From Aerococcus viridans (GTDB lineage Bacteria > Bacillota > Bacilli > Lactobacillales > Aerococcaceae): a DNA stretch of 64,000 nucleotides. The DNA lies in contig NZ_PNHQ01000005.1 of NCBI RefSeq assembly GCF_002871935.1, forward strand, positions 1 through 64,000, given 5' to 3'. Shown piece by piece: positions 9,130-18,895 of this stretch (positions are counted from its first letter, which is position 1; every line of letters starts with the position of its first letter). A program made the translations under genes and the position numbers. The notes beneath the pieces were generated by a model. That model saw nothing but the letters and a program-made list of their open reading frames with translations, made no database searches and had not been told where the DNA came from.

Positions 9130-9780
9130 CTATTTGATTTTTCGACATTCGCAAAATGTTATCTTTGGGTCACTTTCACATTTTGGATTGCGCGCAGTAC
9201 AGTATTCTCGTCCAAAATAAATAAACTGATGGTGAGCATCCCGCCACCTTTCTTTGGGTATTTTTGCCATTAAAGTTTCTTCTGTTTCTCTCACACTAGC
9301 TTTTGGGTCAACAATTCCCATTCTTTTTGTCACTCGTTCAACATGAGTGTCTACTGCGATTGTTGGAATACCAAAAGCCTCACTTAATACTACATTGGCC
9401 GTCTTACGACCAACGCCAGGTAACTTAATCAACTCTTCTCTAGTTTTGGGAACTTGCCCACCAAATTCATCACGTATCATGATCGCTGTCTTTTTCATAT
9501 TCTTAGCTTTATTACGATATAAACCGATTGTTTTGATGTAATCTTCTAAGTCTTCTAGGTCAGCCTCAGCCATATCGTCTGGACTGGGATATTTAGCAAA
9601 TAAGGCAGGAGTCACTTTATTTACTGCAACATCAGTTGTTTGCGCCGACATAAGAACGGCAATTACTAACTGAAATGGTGTTTGATAATCCAACATTGTT
9701 TTTGGATTTGGATACATTTTATCCAATTCATCTAGAATTGCTATCGTTTCTGCTTTTGTTTTTAAAGGTAATTTCGTCAA
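9130..9780 (-). CDS. nth: Endonuclease III (DNA glycosylase/AP lyase) with altered Fe-S ligand set
   Basis: A 216-residue base-excision repair enzyme that removes oxidised pyrimidines and cleaves AP sites. The helix-hairpin-helix LPGVGRKTANVVL contains the catalytic Lys, and AVDTHV the catalytic Asp. The C-terminal [4Fe-4S] motif is normally C-X6-C-X2-C-X5-C. Here the third Cys position is Asp204, and an extra Cys212 lies two residues after the last standard one (Cys194, Cys201, Cys210, Cys212). It follows dnaD by 12 bp, as in Bacillus. Confidence 0.95.
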   Translation of the reverse strand: MTKLPLKTKAETIAILDELDKMYPNPKTMLDYQTPFQLVIAVLMSAQTTDVAVNKVTPALFAKYPSPDDMAEADLEDLEDYIKTIGLYRNKAKNMKKTAIMIRDEFGGQVPKTREELIKLPGVGRKTANVVLSEAFGIPTIAVDTHVERVTKRMGIVDPKASVRETEETLMAKIPKERWRDAHHQFIYFGREYCTARNPKCESDPKITFCECRKIK

Positions 9781-9792
9781 AGTAAAGCCTCC

Positions 9793-10440
9793 TTACTTAT
9801 TTAACCATTTAGTAACTGGGACTGGTGGCAGATTCTGCTCTTGTGCATTTTGTTTATTAAAATTAGTAGAATCTTTGCCTTGGACTTGTTTCCTTTTAGA
9901 CCAGTTCAACAAAATACGGTCCATGTAATTTAAAGAATAAACATTATTTAATACCATTTCTTTTAGCGCTTCTTTGACCACCTCTGGATCATAACCATCT
10001 TTTTGGAACCAATCGCCAATTTTTTGATACTCAATAGGGGATAATTGTCGACCAAATTCAACTTGTATCATGTCAAAAACTTCACCCTCTTTAGTAGCTT
10101 TTGCTTGTTTAAAGCGATGGCTTTCGTCTTCTTCATCTAATTGTGTTAATTTCTGATACAAAGGGTCTAACGAATAATACTCAACTAATTTCCCTTCATC
10201 ATTTTTATAAAAAGGGATACTTAGAAATCCCCGTTCAATTAATGATTGAATCATATTATACAGTTGTTGATCTTCCAAATTCATTCGTTGACCTATTAAT
10301 GAGATTGCTGGAAAATCCTCTCCCGCTTGTTGAAAAGTCAAAAAATGAATCAGTAGCATCATCTCTTCATTGCTAATATTTAAGCGGTGATACGATTCTA
10401 AAACACGATTGCGTAGTACAGTATAATATTCTCTTTGCAT
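9793..10440 (-). CDS. dnaD: DnaD-like replication initiation protein
   Basis: A 215-residue primosomal protein needed to load the replicative helicase at oriC and for restart. It has an N-terminal winged-helix part (about residues 1-95) and the conserved DnaD/DnaB C-terminal domain (FDMIQVEFGRQLSPIEYQKI, then DGYDPEVVKEALKEMVLNN and YMDRILLNW). The neighbours aspB upstream and nth downstream are the classic Firmicute context. It has its own promoter at 10504-10533. Confidence 0.93.
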   Translation of the reverse strand: MQREYYTVLRNRVLESYHRLNISNEEMMLLIHFLTFQQAGEDFPAISLIGQRMNLEDQQLYNMIQSLIERGFLSIPFYKNDEGKLVEYYSLDPLYQKLTQLDEEDESHRFKQAKATKEGEVFDMIQVEFGRQLSPIEYQKIGDWFQKDGYDPEVVKEALKEMVLNNVYSLNYMDRILLNWSKRKQVQGKDSTNFNKQNAQEQNLPPVPVTKWLNK

Positions 10441-10503
10441 ACGTCACCCTTCTTTGATATTCATTTTCAGTCATACATGTCATTGTTTAAACTTTACAAT
10501 TGA

Positions 10504-10533
10504 ATAATAGCTAGTATATTCAAATACTGTCAA
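10504..10533 (-). promoter_or_regulatory. Promoter of dnaD-nth
   Basis: Minus strand TTGACA (10533-10528), 18-bp spacer, TATTAT (10509-10504), upstream of dnaD and downstream of the aspB terminator. Confidence 0.7.
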
Positions 10534-10547
10534 CTTTATTATAATCC

Positions 10548-10582
10548 AAAAAAGTTAGGCTGCTTTATATACCTAACTTTTT
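10548..10582 (-). terminator. Intrinsic terminator after aspB
   Basis: Stem AAAAGTTAGG / CCTAACTTTT around a 12-base loop, with a U-rich tail on the minus strand. The hairpin is symmetric enough to work in both directions. Confidence 0.75.
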
Positions 10583-10614
10583 AGAGTTATTTAATAAAAT
10601 AATGACTATTCAAG

Positions 10615-11811
10615 TTATCGAGCAATTTTACTTTCCACAAATTCACGAATGCGTTTCATTGCTTCAGCAAAACTTTCCTCATTAGTTGCGTATGAAAAAC
10701 GAATATGATTTTCTTTACCAAAAGCTACACCTGGCACACCCACTACATAGGCTTCCTCAATAAAAGCATTGGCTAGCTCTGTCACGGAATCATAACCACA
10801 TAATTTAGCAGTCTCTGAAGCATCTGGGAATAGGTAAAAGGCACCTTGAGGTTTATGATCTAATTTAAAACCAGGAACAGTTAGTAGTTCTTGGTAAGCT
10901 GCATTTAGACGTTTCTCAAATTGTTTACGCATTGCTTCTACGGCTTCTTCTCTCGGGTCAGTTAAGGCTGCTAAGGCTGCATATTGACTGATACCTGTGG
11001 GATTAGAATTAATTTGACTAGCTAGTTTTGAAAAGGATTCAATATATTTGTGATCAGCTAAAGCATAACCTAAACGCCAACCAGTCATGGCATAAGCTTT
11101 AGAGAAACCATTGATAATGATTGCATTCTTTTTGATTTCAGGTGATAACGCAGCGATTGAATGTGCGTTATGCCCGTTATAAACCAAGCGGTAGTAAATT
11201 TCATCTGCAACAATTAAAATATTATGTGCTAAACAATACTCGGCAACTGCAAGTAGGTCCTCATCACTCAAAATGGCACCTGACGGATTAGACGGTGTAT
11301 TTAAAACAAGCAACTTAGTCTTGTCTGTCACGTGTTGATCTAAAAGTTCCGGTGTAATGCTAAAGTTATCACTTGGTGAGGTTTCAAAGATAACTGGTAC
11401 GCCGTCAGCCATTTTTACCTGATCAACATAGCTAACCCAGTATGGTGCAGGAATTAAAACTTCATCACCTTCATTTAACAAAGAAAGAAAAGTGTAATAC
11501 AAAATCATTTTTGCGCCATCAGCAATAAATACTTGGTCTAAAGTATATTGAATATTGTCATATTCAGCATGATAGTCAATAATGGCTTGCTTTAAGGCAT
11601 TAAGACCTGATGCTGCGGTGTAGTGATGGCCCCTACCAGCAAACATATCTTCTTTTACCTGATTTAAAATATAATTAGGTGTATTAAAATCTGGTTCACC
11701 TACTGCTAATGAGATAACGTCAACACCTTGTTCCTTCAATGCACGCGCCTTTGCGGCCGCTGCTGAGGTTTGGGACCCCTGCATTTTTTTTATTCTATTT
11801 GCTAATTCCAT
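10615..11811 (-). CDS. aspB: Class I/II pyridoxal-phosphate aminotransferase, probable aspartate aminotransferase
   Basis: A 398-residue PLP enzyme of fold type I. It shows SLAVGEPDFNTP near the N-terminus, the LNTPSNPSGA segment, VADEIYYRLVY with the PLP-contacting Asp and Tyr, the Schiff-base Lys in NGFSKAYAMTGWRLGY, and a late IRFSYA with the substrate-carboxylate Arg. The position between ypmB and dnaD matches B. subtilis aspB, supporting transamination of aspartate to oxaloacetate. Exact substrate range cannot be read from sequence. Confidence 0.92.
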   Translation of the reverse strand: MELANRIKKMQGSQTSAAAAKARALKEQGVDVISLAVGEPDFNTPNYILNQVKEDMFAGRGHHYTAASGLNALKQAIIDYHAEYDNIQYTLDQVFIADGAKMILYYTFLSLLNEGDEVLIPAPYWVSYVDQVKMADGVPVIFETSPSDNFSITPELLDQHVTDKTKLLVLNTPSNPSGAILSDEDLLAVAEYCLAHNILIVADEIYYRLVYNGHNAHSIAALSPEIKKNAIIINGFSKAYAMTGWRLGYALADHKYIESFSKLASQINSNPTGISQYAALAALTDPREEAVEAMRKQFEKRLNAAYQELLTVPGFKLDHKPQGAFYLFPDASETAKLCGYDSVTELANAFIEEAYVVGVPGVAFGKENHIRFSYATNEESFAEAMKRIREFVESKIAR

Positions 11812-11826
11812 ATACCCTCAATCCTC

Positions 11827-12300
11827 CTATAAATCGTTTATAGTTTCATACCATTCACCCGTCGTTGCGTTGATATAATGATAACCAAGACGACCGTCTG
11901 CGTCTGTGAATGAAACCTCCCAAACGAATGTATCGTTTTCGATACCTAGATTGGCGGTTCTTACATTAATATCTGGCATTTCGTATCGTGTGAGTGAAAA
12001 AGCATTGTCCTCATTCACCATTTCATCTACAAATCCCATTTTCTGATAGTCAGACTCTGGTTGATAAGCAAAATAAACTTGGCGTCCTTCACTATTTTCA
12101 CCCATAACGGCATAATACGTTTCATCTTTATTAAATACATAAAAATCAGTTATATGAGTGAGACCATTATCCTTTGCTACTTGAGTGGTTTTGGCTTCTG
12201 CACTCGCCACCATTTGTTGAGAACTGGCATATACATATGTTGAACCCACTAAATAAATCACCATGACAGCAATTAAAATAGAAAATAATTTTCGTTTCAT
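11827..12300 (-). CDS. ypmB: YpmB-like membrane-anchored PepSY-type protein (DUF5590)
   Basis: A 157-residue protein with one N-terminal transmembrane or signal-anchor segment (about residues 5-25) and an extracytoplasmic part ending in WEVSFTDADGRLGYHYINATTGEWYE, typical of PepSY/DUF5590 domains. Function is unknown. It lies between dinG and aspB with short gaps, the same order as in B. subtilis (dinG-ypmB-aspB), so it is probably in that operon. Confidence 0.85.
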   Translation of the reverse strand: MKRKLFSILIAVMVIYLVGSTYVYASSQQMVASAEAKTTQVAKDNGLTHITDFYVFNKDETYYAVMGENSEGRQVYFAYQPESDYQKMGFVDEMVNEDNAFSLTRYEMPDINVRTANLGIENDTFVWEVSFTDADGRLGYHYINATTGEWYETINDL

Positions 12301-12339
12301 GATTTCTTACCCCTTTTATAGGTCTATCCTAACATAATT

Positions 12340-15198
12340 TTAATCTTTCCGCTTTAATTCATTTAAGTTGATTTTCTGCATGGTTAATGCTTCCGGCATC
12401 ACATCAGCTATCTGGTCAGCATAAGCCGCTGTTTCCAATCGTTTATCCAGTGAGATAAAGATTGCTTGTCGACTCCCCGATGAGGCCATTCGCCCAAAAA
12501 TCTGTGTTAGATTCATCAACATGTCCGGTAAAGCTACATCATTGAAATAATTATCTCCAAGTGATTTTAAATAATCTTGTTTAGCTAACGCATCCGGGGT
12601 ATCTGGCGCTGAAAACGGCAATCTAGTTAGCACAAAAGCATCAGTTTCAGCATTTAAGTGAATACCTTCTTGAAAGCTTGCCACTGCAAATAAAATTGCA
12701 CGAGTACTTTCTTCATACTGGCGTGCTAGACGATCTAGATTCCGTTGATTATTCTGCACGATTAAATGGCCAAAAACAGCTCGAGTCAGTCGTTGTTTCA
12801 TTTCATGATGAGTTATGCGCATCAATGAACGTGATTGAAAAAACACCTGTATTTTCCGCATGGATTTTTTATTTGTCCATAGTGCCTCCAGCACATCCGA
12901 AATTACAACAGCGGCCTCTTCTTCATTATACTTATCAATCGACAAATAGTCTTTTAAATAATAACCATGAACTTGTTGTGTCCGACCATCTACTAGTTGT
13001 AGAGTATAAGAATCTTCTATAAATGAATACCATGCAAAGTCTTCGATGCCAAATAACGATTGGACCATATTCTTAGATCGTACAATTTCTAGTGATGCTG
13101 AAACCAATAGCAATTGACCTGGGATAGCATGGAACATAGCTGATAAATGCGATTGGCTGGTATATAGTTTACGATCAATTGTCACTTGGACATTATTTTT
13201 TCCAAAGCTTACGTGTAGATCTGCATAGTAATCTTTACTGGCTTTACTTGTCTTTATCCAGTTTTGAATATGGTCATCATATTGATTTAACTGGCTAATT
13301 AGTTGTTGGTAAGCCCGTTTGGTCAAAATATCCATTTGATAAAGCTGTCTAGCAATAACTTTTAGTGGTGCGCACATCTTCGCCATAGCTGTAACAGCTT
13401 TTTTTACACTTTCTCGCCAATTTGCCACCATATAAAAATCGTGGCTTATATAATAAGATTCTTGACCTGTCTGCCTATGATAATAACTTTTGGTTTGGTA
13501 TTGATCTGATATTTGATCAATAAACCGATCCCAATTAGCCCAAGCTGCTTGTAAATTCTGCTCAACATGATAAAGCTTATCTACCGATTGCATTTTCGCA
13601 TTATTTGTGACTAGCTTATCCATCAATCGATGAACTATTCGCTCAATAGCAGTAAGCGTTTCTTCAACTTCTTTTGATTGAATAGTTTTAATTTGTTGTT
13701 GATGCACGGTCACTGGTAATTGATGACATTCATCAATGATGACTTTCGCTTCCGCTGTCAAAATAGCTTGTTCAATTAAATCTTGATAGTGATAAGCAAA
13801 ATAAGCGTGATTTAAAATCACGATATCCGCATACCTAGCTTCAGCTACGTGACGCTCATAGAAGGCATAATCACCCCACCGCTGAATTTCATCGTTACGG
13901 CTACCTTTAGATAAACGATTCACATTATGCCAATACACTTCATTGTTCAACCCTGGATTAAGCTCGTGCAGATCTCCTGTGGTTGTTTCGTGTAACCAAA
14001 CAAACAATGCTACTGAAATTAATACATCACGCTTTAGCGCAGCTTCAGGATGTTGTTTTAATTGTCGGATGTATTTCTGTAATTTAGTCAACTGTATAAA
14101 ATGGTTTTGTCCTTTCAAGATGACTGTTTTCAATGGTCTGCCGAATAGATTAGCTGCTAATCGGATTGTTTTATCTAAGAATTGATGCTGCAAAATAACA
14201 GTTGATGTTGAAATAACAACCTTGGAGTGGTTATTGTACTGTCTAGTCTTTTCATCGCCATTATCTTCACTAGATAGCGCTGATACTACATAAGCTAGTG
14301 ACTTCCCTACTCCTGCATTAGCAGTAAGGAATGCGTATTTCACTTTGTCGTCTTGCATTTCTCCTACATCTTTTTGATTAAAAAATGGTGCGATCTTTTG
14401 GACCATCGTTTTCTGAAGTGATGCTAGTTTGACGCCATGATTTGCCTGTATGATCTTTTGGTTGCCAACTTCCATATAACTCGCTTCATCTTCCCCAAAT
14501 CCGGATGGAAAAATCTGGAAACTAGCTAATTTTGGATTTAAGGTAAATGGCGCAATATATTCATAAGGTCTGGGTGCCTGTTGATGTTTTATAAACCATT
14601 GTGCTATATAGTCTCCGGTTTGACCTATAAAATAATGTAAAAAAGGTTGAACTTGCTCAAATAATTCCACTGGCATAGTAGCCACTTTCTCTTGACACAT
14701 GACTAGAATATGTGCTGTTGCAATAGCATCATCAATTGCTGTATGCGCATTTTCTAAATGAATACCGTGGGAAATACAAAATTCCCCTAATTTATAGGAA
14801 TCTGCAGTTGGATAAAGCACCCGTATCATTTCAACCGTATCTACTCGGTCATGTGACATAGCAGGATAACCATGGTCTTGGAAAGTCTTGTCTAAAAATT
14901 TATAATCGAAGCCTATATTATGTGCCACAATAACCGTATTAGTTAGCTTTTGCCATAATATTTCAGCAATTTCTTGAAATTTAGGGGCAACTTTAACTTG
15001 TTCATTGGTAATACCTGTTAATTTGGTAATTTCACGTGGAATTTCTTGGTTAGGAAAGATATCCGTAGCAAATTGATCCACAATTTGCCCATTCTGAACA
15101 AAGGCCACCCCTATTTGAATAATGCGGTCACCGTTATCATATGTAGATCCTGTTGTTTCTAAGTCCAGAACTGCATAAGTGGTTGTCACTTCTAACAC
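12340..15198 (-). CDS. dinG: DnaQ-exonuclease/DinG-helicase fusion (ATP-dependent 3'-5' exonuclease family)
   Basis: A 952-residue two-domain protein. Residues ~5-170 form a DEDDh exonuclease (VLDLETTGS, later HNIGFDYKFLD and HTAIDDA). The rest is an XPD/DinG-type superfamily 2 helicase with Walker A ANAGVGKSLAYV, a DECH box in VIIDECHQLP and the late motif VASFQEGIHL. The Fe-S cysteines of E. coli DinG are not seen, as in other Gram-positive members. In such proteins the helicase part may be inactive as a motor while the exonuclease works; that is family knowledge. It starts 10 bp after cca ends. Confidence 0.93.
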   Translation of the reverse strand: MLEVTTTYAVLDLETTGSTYDNGDRIIQIGVAFVQNGQIVDQFATDIFPNQEIPREITKLTGITNEQVKVAPKFQEIAEILWQKLTNTVIVAHNIGFDYKFLDKTFQDHGYPAMSHDRVDTVEMIRVLYPTADSYKLGEFCISHGIHLENAHTAIDDAIATAHILVMCQEKVATMPVELFEQVQPFLHYFIGQTGDYIAQWFIKHQQAPRPYEYIAPFTLNPKLASFQIFPSGFGEDEASYMEVGNQKIIQANHGVKLASLQKTMVQKIAPFFNQKDVGEMQDDKVKYAFLTANAGVGKSLAYVVSALSSEDNGDEKTRQYNNHSKVVISTSTVILQHQFLDKTIRLAANLFGRPLKTVILKGQNHFIQLTKLQKYIRQLKQHPEAALKRDVLISVALFVWLHETTTGDLHELNPGLNNEVYWHNVNRLSKGSRNDEIQRWGDYAFYERHVAEARYADIVILNHAYFAYHYQDLIEQAILTAEAKVIIDECHQLPVTVHQQQIKTIQSKEVEETLTAIERIVHRLMDKLVTNNAKMQSVDKLYHVEQNLQAAWANWDRFIDQISDQYQTKSYYHRQTGQESYYISHDFYMVANWRESVKKAVTAMAKMCAPLKVIARQLYQMDILTKRAYQQLISQLNQYDDHIQNWIKTSKASKDYYADLHVSFGKNNVQVTIDRKLYTSQSHLSAMFHAIPGQLLLVSASLEIVRSKNMVQSLFGIEDFAWYSFIEDSYTLQLVDGRTQQVHGYYLKDYLSIDKYNEEEAAVVISDVLEALWTNKKSMRKIQVFFQSRSLMRITHHEMKQRLTRAVFGHLIVQNNQRNLDRLARQYEESTRAILFAVASFQEGIHLNAETDAFVLTRLPFSAPDTPDALAKQDYLKSLGDNYFNDVALPDMLMNLTQIFGRMASSGSRQAIFISLDKRLETAAYADQIADVMPEALTMQKINLNELKRKD

Positions 15199-15208
15199 CT
15201 TCCTACAA

Positions 15209-16477
15209 TTAAATTTGATAGTTATCCTTTAAATATGCCAACAAAGCAAGTTGGTCATTGATTACCTCTTCTTTAACTACAGCTTGCTCCAAGTACTTTA
15301 ACATTTGACCAATCTCGCGTTTATTTTTGGGATTAATTTCTCTAATGATGTCTTGCCCATTAATTGCTAAGTCGCGTAGGGAATTAATGGGTAATGCCTT
15401 AAATAATTCATGAATAACTTGGGGATTGTTGGACTTAAAGACCGTTTTGAACAAAACTTGCGCATTTTCTTGTTGCAAGGCGATGAAAGTTTCCACCAGT
15501 TCAATTTGATGCTGATTTCGACCATAAATATCCACTAGCTTCCACTCCGTATGATCAGTTCGGTAAATAAATATTTCTAAGTATGCCAATATCTCTTTTT
15601 GTGACTGGTTGGACATTTTCCAAGCTTTGACGAATTGGCGAACTTGCTGTTGTATCATTGTGATGTCTTTATGGCCTGATAATTCATAGACACGCCAAAA
15701 CAATAGTGCCCACGCAAAGTTTTCGTCTGGTAATTGAACCCGGTCGCTAGTGAGATCTAGTAAATCAGAAAATACATGCTTGTAATCAGCCAATATAGGC
15801 ACATACTGTATTAGGTCAGTTGATAAAAAATATGATAGTCCTTTATGCCAATTGACACCAATCCAAAGTTTATTCATTTCAACTGTAATTCGCTCAATTG
15901 CAATATGTACTAATATACTTGCATTATCTTTTATTGCTTTAAAGGTCTCTCTCTCTATTGCAAAATCTAACTGGCTTGCAAAGCGAATACCACGCATCAT
16001 CCGCAGACCATCCTCATTAAATCTATCGTGTGGACTGCCTACTGCTCGGATTACTTGATTAGCTAAATCTTTTTGCCCATCAAAATAATCCACGATTTGG
16101 TGATCAGGTGTCATGGCTAAGGCATTAATAGTGAAATCTCGTCGTAACAGATCTTCTTCAAGATTTTGTACGAAAGTAACATTGTCTGGTCGACGGTAAT
16201 CTTGATATGTCGATTCAGTTCTAAAGGTTGTAATCTCATAGGTCTCCCCTTCAAACCACACCATAATAGTGCCATGGTCTAAGCCCACATCGAAATGACG
16301 AGGAAATAAGGATTGAACCTCTGCTGGGTAAGCAGAGGTTGCAATATCAACATCATGAATTGGCAAGTCTAATAGTAAATCACGTACGGCACCACCCACA
16401 AAATAGGCCTCGTAGCCAGCCTCATTTAGGGTATAGATAATAGGTGCGGCTTTAATAAATTCTTGACTATTAGTCAT
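15209..16477 (-). CDS. cca: CCA-adding tRNA nucleotidyltransferase
   Basis: A 422-residue class II nucleotidyltransferase that adds or repairs the 3'-CCA end of tRNAs. The N-terminal motif FVGGAVRDLLLDLPIHDVDIAT holds the two catalytic Asp residues. LLRRDFTINALAM and the basic E-D-x-x-R region (NEDGLRMMRGIRFASQL) follow, and the helical body and tail complete the protein. Length is typical. It overlaps the end of dapB by 8 bp, so the genes are translationally coupled. Confidence 0.96.
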   Translation of the reverse strand: MTNSQEFIKAAPIIYTLNEAGYEAYFVGGAVRDLLLDLPIHDVDIATSAYPAEVQSLFPRHFDVGLDHGTIMVWFEGETYEITTFRTESTYQDYRRPDNVTFVQNLEEDLLRRDFTINALAMTPDHQIVDYFDGQKDLANQVIRAVGSPHDRFNEDGLRMMRGIRFASQLDFAIERETFKAIKDNASILVHIAIERITVEMNKLWIGVNWHKGLSYFLSTDLIQYVPILADYKHVFSDLLDLTSDRVQLPDENFAWALLFWRVYELSGHKDITMIQQQVRQFVKAWKMSNQSQKEILAYLEIFIYRTDHTEWKLVDIYGRNQHQIELVETFIALQQENAQVLFKTVFKSNNPQVIHELFKALPINSLRDLAINGQDIIREINPKNKREIGQMLKYLEQAVVKEEVINDQLALLAYLKDNYQI

Positions 16478-17258
16478 CTAATAAATGCTCCAAACCATAG
16501 ATTAAGCCATCCAATTGGCTCACTTTCTCAACTGCCAATGCTACGCCGGGCATGTATGAGTTACGATCGAATGAGTCTTGACGAATCGTTAAAGCTTCTC
16601 CAACTCCACCGAATTGTACAATTTGATGTGAATTATAGCCTGGTAAACGTAATGAGTGGATACGAATACCATGATAATCAGCCCCACGTGCTCCAGGCAT
16701 TGACTCCGTTTCCTCAGGGTGCCCAGATACGTGCGCCCCACGTGCTTCATAAATTAATTTAGCTGTTTTTTCTGCTGTACCACTTGGTGCATCTAACTTT
16801 TGGTTATGATGGATTTCTGTAATTTCTACATCTGGTAAGTGCTTGGCTGCTTTAGCAGAGAATAATTGCATCAATACTGAACCGATTGCAAAATTCGGTG
16901 CAATTAAACCACCTAACTGTTTCTCTTTAGATAAAATAGTCAATTCTTCAATCTCTGCATCAGTGAAACCTGTTGTACCAACGACTGGATGAATATTATG
17001 TTCAATATAATATTTAGTATTTTGATAAGCTGCAGCTGGAATAGTAAAGTCAATCGCTACATCAATTGCTACTTGATCAATCGCTTCTTGAATACTTTCA
17101 AAAACTGATGCTTTATCTTGCCATTCAGCTACTTGTTCTGCATGCTTATCTAAATCAGTATTTACTAAAGCTACTAATTCAAAACCTTCATGGTTCAAAA
17201 CCATATTAGCTGCTGTTGAACCCATTCTACCTAAAAATCCTGTTACTAATATGCGCAT
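16470..17258 (-). CDS. dapB: 4-Hydroxy-tetrahydrodipicolinate reductase
   Basis: A 262-residue NAD(P)H-dependent enzyme of the lysine/diaminopimelate pathway, supplying peptidoglycan precursors. It has the N-terminal dinucleotide-binding loop (VTGFLGRMGSTAANMV), the DFTIPAAAYQNTKYYI and VVGTTGF segments, the catalytic EIHHNQKLDAPSGTA loop with His-His-Asn and Lys, and the conserved HSLRLPG. It lies between ypiA and cca in one minus-strand cluster. Confidence 0.96.
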   Translation of the reverse strand: MRILVTGFLGRMGSTAANMVLNHEGFELVALVNTDLDKHAEQVAEWQDKASVFESIQEAIDQVAIDVAIDFTIPAAAYQNTKYYIEHNIHPVVGTTGFTDAEIEELTILSKEKQLGGLIAPNFAIGSVLMQLFSAKAAKHLPDVEITEIHHNQKLDAPSGTAEKTAKLIYEARGAHVSGHPEETESMPGARGADYHGIRIHSLRLPGYNSHQIVQFGGVGEALTIRQDSFDRNSYMPGVALAVEKVSQLDGLIYGLEHLLDD

Positions 17259-17297
17259 AATCTTGCCTCCTAAAGTTCTATTAGTGCAATCTATTAT

Positions 17298-18602
17298 CTA
17301 ATATTCTTCGTTTTCAGCTAACCAATCTTGTAAACTTTCGTACACATCTTGAAACTCTGGTCTTTGGGCCAAGTCAGCTTGGCCTTCAAAGACAGCTTGA
17401 ATTTGTCGCCAATCTCCAGCTTCCCTTAAGAAAACAAAGTAATCTTGTAAGAATGAGTAATCTTCCTTTAATTGTGCATAAGCATCTGTGTATGATTGTC
17501 TTGCAAAATCAAACTCTTCCAATTCTTGGAATACCTTAGCTTTCATCCAAACATAACGATCAAATTCAATACCTTTTTCATCCATATCTTGAATCAACGC
17601 ACGAGCAGTACCATAATCTTCATCATCGATGAATAATTGCAGTAGTAAGACTAATGCCTGGCTATAATCCGGATCGATATCCAACGCGAATTCTAAAGCT
17701 TCACGAGCTGTTTCTCGGTTGCCAGTTTGTTGTGCAAATTCTGCTTTTAAGAAATATAACCTTGCCTCATAAGGGTTTATTTGAATCGCTTTATTCATCA
17801 ATTCTAAAGCACCGTCATGATCATGGAAGGCATTCTTTACTTGAGCATAAACAACTAATAAGCCATCTGATAATTTGTCATCTTCATATAAATTTTCTAA
17901 GATTGTATTAGCTTTCTCAAAATTTTCTGTTTCTGCATAATAAAAGGCTAATTGTTCTTGCTGTTCATCCGTTCGATCATTTTCTGGTGTTGCTTCAATT
18001 AATTCAATAGCTTCTTCAAAATTACCAGTTGCCGCTTTCGCATAAGCAAAATGTGCTTCTATCGTCTCCAATAAAGATTCCGGTGTCTCTTCGGATTGCA
18101 ATAGTCTTTCATATAGTGGCAAAGCCTGTTGGAACTCTCCTTGTTGAAATCTTAATTCCGCAATCCCGTATAAAATCACTGGTTGATTTGGCGCTAATTC
18201 TCTTGCTTCATTTAATTTCACCAAAGCCACTTCTGGTAAATTATACATTTGATAGGCATCCGCTTGTAACAACAAGGCATCTACATATAGCGGACTTTCA
18301 GGTACAATTTTAAGTAATTCATCAATTGATTCTTCTACTTGTCCATTGTCTAAGGCAAGTTCCCCTTTTAATAATATCCAAGAATCTTCTTCTGGAAACC
18401 GTTTTTCCCCCACCGTATAAATCTCATTAGCATAATCAACAAAACCTAATTGGGCTAGGCTGTACCCCGTTTGTGCTAATACTTGAGCATCTTCATTTTC
18501 TAACTGATCTAACATTTTTTCAAAAACCTTGTTGGCTTTTTCAATATTATTTTGTTGTATATATGTTATAAATTCATTTACCAATTGGTCCAAAAGATCC
18601 AA
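17298..18602 (-). CDS. ypiA: TPR-repeat protein (YpiA family)
   Basis: A 434-residue cytosolic protein made almost wholly of tetratricopeptide repeats (for example ALLLQADAYQMYNLPEVALV, then ILYGIAELRFQQGEFQQALP). It is strongly acidic with no signal or membrane segment. The place just upstream of dapB and cca matches B. subtilis ypiA and its relatives. TPR arrays bind partner proteins; no specific role is known. It is the promoter-proximal gene of the long ypiA-dapB-cca-dinG-ypmB-aspB run. Confidence 0.88.
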   Translation of the reverse strand: MDLLDQLVNEFITYIQQNNIEKANKVFEKMLDQLENEDAQVLAQTGYSLAQLGFVDYANEIYTVGEKRFPEEDSWILLKGELALDNGQVEESIDELLKIVPESPLYVDALLLQADAYQMYNLPEVALVKLNEARELAPNQPVILYGIAELRFQQGEFQQALPLYERLLQSEETPESLLETIEAHFAYAKAATGNFEEAIELIEATPENDRTDEQQEQLAFYYAETENFEKANTILENLYEDDKLSDGLLVVYAQVKNAFHDHDGALELMNKAIQINPYEARLYFLKAEFAQQTGNRETAREALEFALDIDPDYSQALVLLLQLFIDDEDYGTARALIQDMDEKGIEFDRYVWMKAKVFQELEEFDFARQSYTDAYAQLKEDYSFLQDYFVFLREAGDWRQIQAVFEGQADLAQRPEFQDVYESLQDWLAENEEY

Positions 18603-18710
18603 CCTCCTATACCTAGCTTATTTTAGCATAATTGACTGGATAAAATCTCCAACCAAGGTTACAAATCTCCTTAGAAAAAGAGTTTATCATAGCTGGCACT
18701 GATACTTATA

Positions 18711-18884
18711 AAAAAAGAGGCTGGGACAAAAATATCTCAGCCTCTCTTTCCTATATAAGAACGTTTATCCTCGCGTTTCAAAAGTCAGCATTGTCCGATA
18801 CTACTCAAAATGCGCCAATCACATTTCGTTATTGTTCAGCTTTTGGTCTAGTATGTCAATTTTAACGACTTTTGTCTCACCTTC
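18711..18884 (+). repeat. Dispersed ~175-bp structured repeat, copy A
   Basis: Starts with a hairpin with GAGGCTG and CAGCCTC arms (18717-18745), then a segment containing AAAAGTCAGCATTG (18780-18793), AAAATGCGCCAATC near the centre, and the closing GACTTTTGTCTCACCTTC. The AAAAGTC/GACTTTT and AATAAC-type arms let the body fold into a long imperfect hairpin. The same layout occurs at three other places in the window. The GAGGCTG hairpin, read on the minus strand with a run of seven T residues after it, also serves as the likely terminator of the scrB-scrR-apbE transcript. Confidence 0.88.
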
Positions 18885-18895
18885 TAAATCACTGC

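Noticed and set aside
12678..13022. A 114-codon plus-strand open frame inside dinG, and similar antisense frames inside der, aroA, dnaE and other genes.
   Set aside because: They are shadows of well-supported minus-strand genes, with no ribosome-binding sites.
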